From Bacteroidota bacterium (GTDB lineage: Bacteria; Bacteroidota; Bacteroidia; JAFLBG01), in assembly GCA_017303975.1 (NCBI GenBank), contig JAFLBG010000033.1, positions 1-43,656 of the forward strand: DNA of 43,656 bases. The letters are read 5' to 3'. Below, piece by piece: positions 43,656 to 43,656 of the stretch (its first letter is position 1; each line of letters starts with the position of its first letter). The notes beneath the pieces are model-generated. The model did no database searches. It worked only from the letters and a program-made list of their open reading frames with translations, and had not been told where the DNA came from. Made by a program: the position numbers and the translations under genes.

Positions 43656-43656
43656 G

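Overview
The window is AT-rich and gene-dense, and it comes from a member of the Bacteroidota. The evidence is a TamL-type BamA-family protein, T9SS type A and type B C-terminal sorting domains, a 7TM-DISM/SpoIIE phosphatase, promoters of the TAnnTTTG type, and near absence of Shine-Dalgarno sequences. The class (Flavobacteriia, Chitinophagia or Cytophagia) cannot be fixed from this sequence. I see no tRNA, rRNA, CRISPR array, insertion sequence or prophage.

Layout. 1-8.6 kb: envelope biogenesis and signalling (partial tamL, a 7TM/SpoIIE phosphatase, a small barrel protein, ACP phosphodiesterase, two tandem type I signal peptidases). 8.6-19.2 kb: housekeeping genes (PolX-like HhH/PHP protein, sppA, folK, an OmpA/TPR lipoprotein, a YjjG-like nucleotidase, thiH, a lipid kinase, a YbiT-like ABC-F ATPase). 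19.3-25.5 kb: a 39-residue Cys-containing membrane protein on the plus strand, then a minus-strand run in which a surface-glycan module (two glycosyltransferases, an MBOAT acyltransferase and an SGNH-like partner) reads into trmD and rplS. 25.6-28.9 kb: an OafA-type acyltransferase and a large T9SS type A cargo with FG-GAP/VCBS repeats. 29.1-38.1 kb: a six-gene plus-strand cluster. 38.4-43.7 kb: a cold-shock protein, accD, a class I fructose-bisphosphate aldolase, and the C-terminal part of a giant Ig-repeat T9SS type B cargo.

The 29.1-38.1 kb cluster is the most interesting region. It encodes two OmpA-family peptidoglycan-anchor-like proteins, a two-domain PapD-like periplasmic chaperone, two related secreted beta-sandwich proteins with pilin-like ends, and a 1192-residue usher-like outer-membrane protein. 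In the last, a predicted barrel of about 500 residues sits between N-terminal Ig-like domains and C-terminal SdrD-B-like and SPOR domains. A strong terminator lies between the first, probably major, subunit and the second subunit plus barrel gene. The order and logic match a chaperone-usher fimbria, and the first subunit's N-terminus resembles that of CFA/I-type fimbriae. I infer a divergent Bacteroidota chaperone-usher-like surface-fibre system anchored to peptidoglycan. That assignment is inference from sequence and gene order, not established.

Other points: the PolX-like protein keeps its PHP nuclease but has lost the polymerase motifs; the ABC-F protein has one ATP site degenerate on both faces; the T9SS type B cargo carries a gap-free 224-residue duplication of a three-domain unit; and several starts were re-chosen using signal peptides or promoter position.
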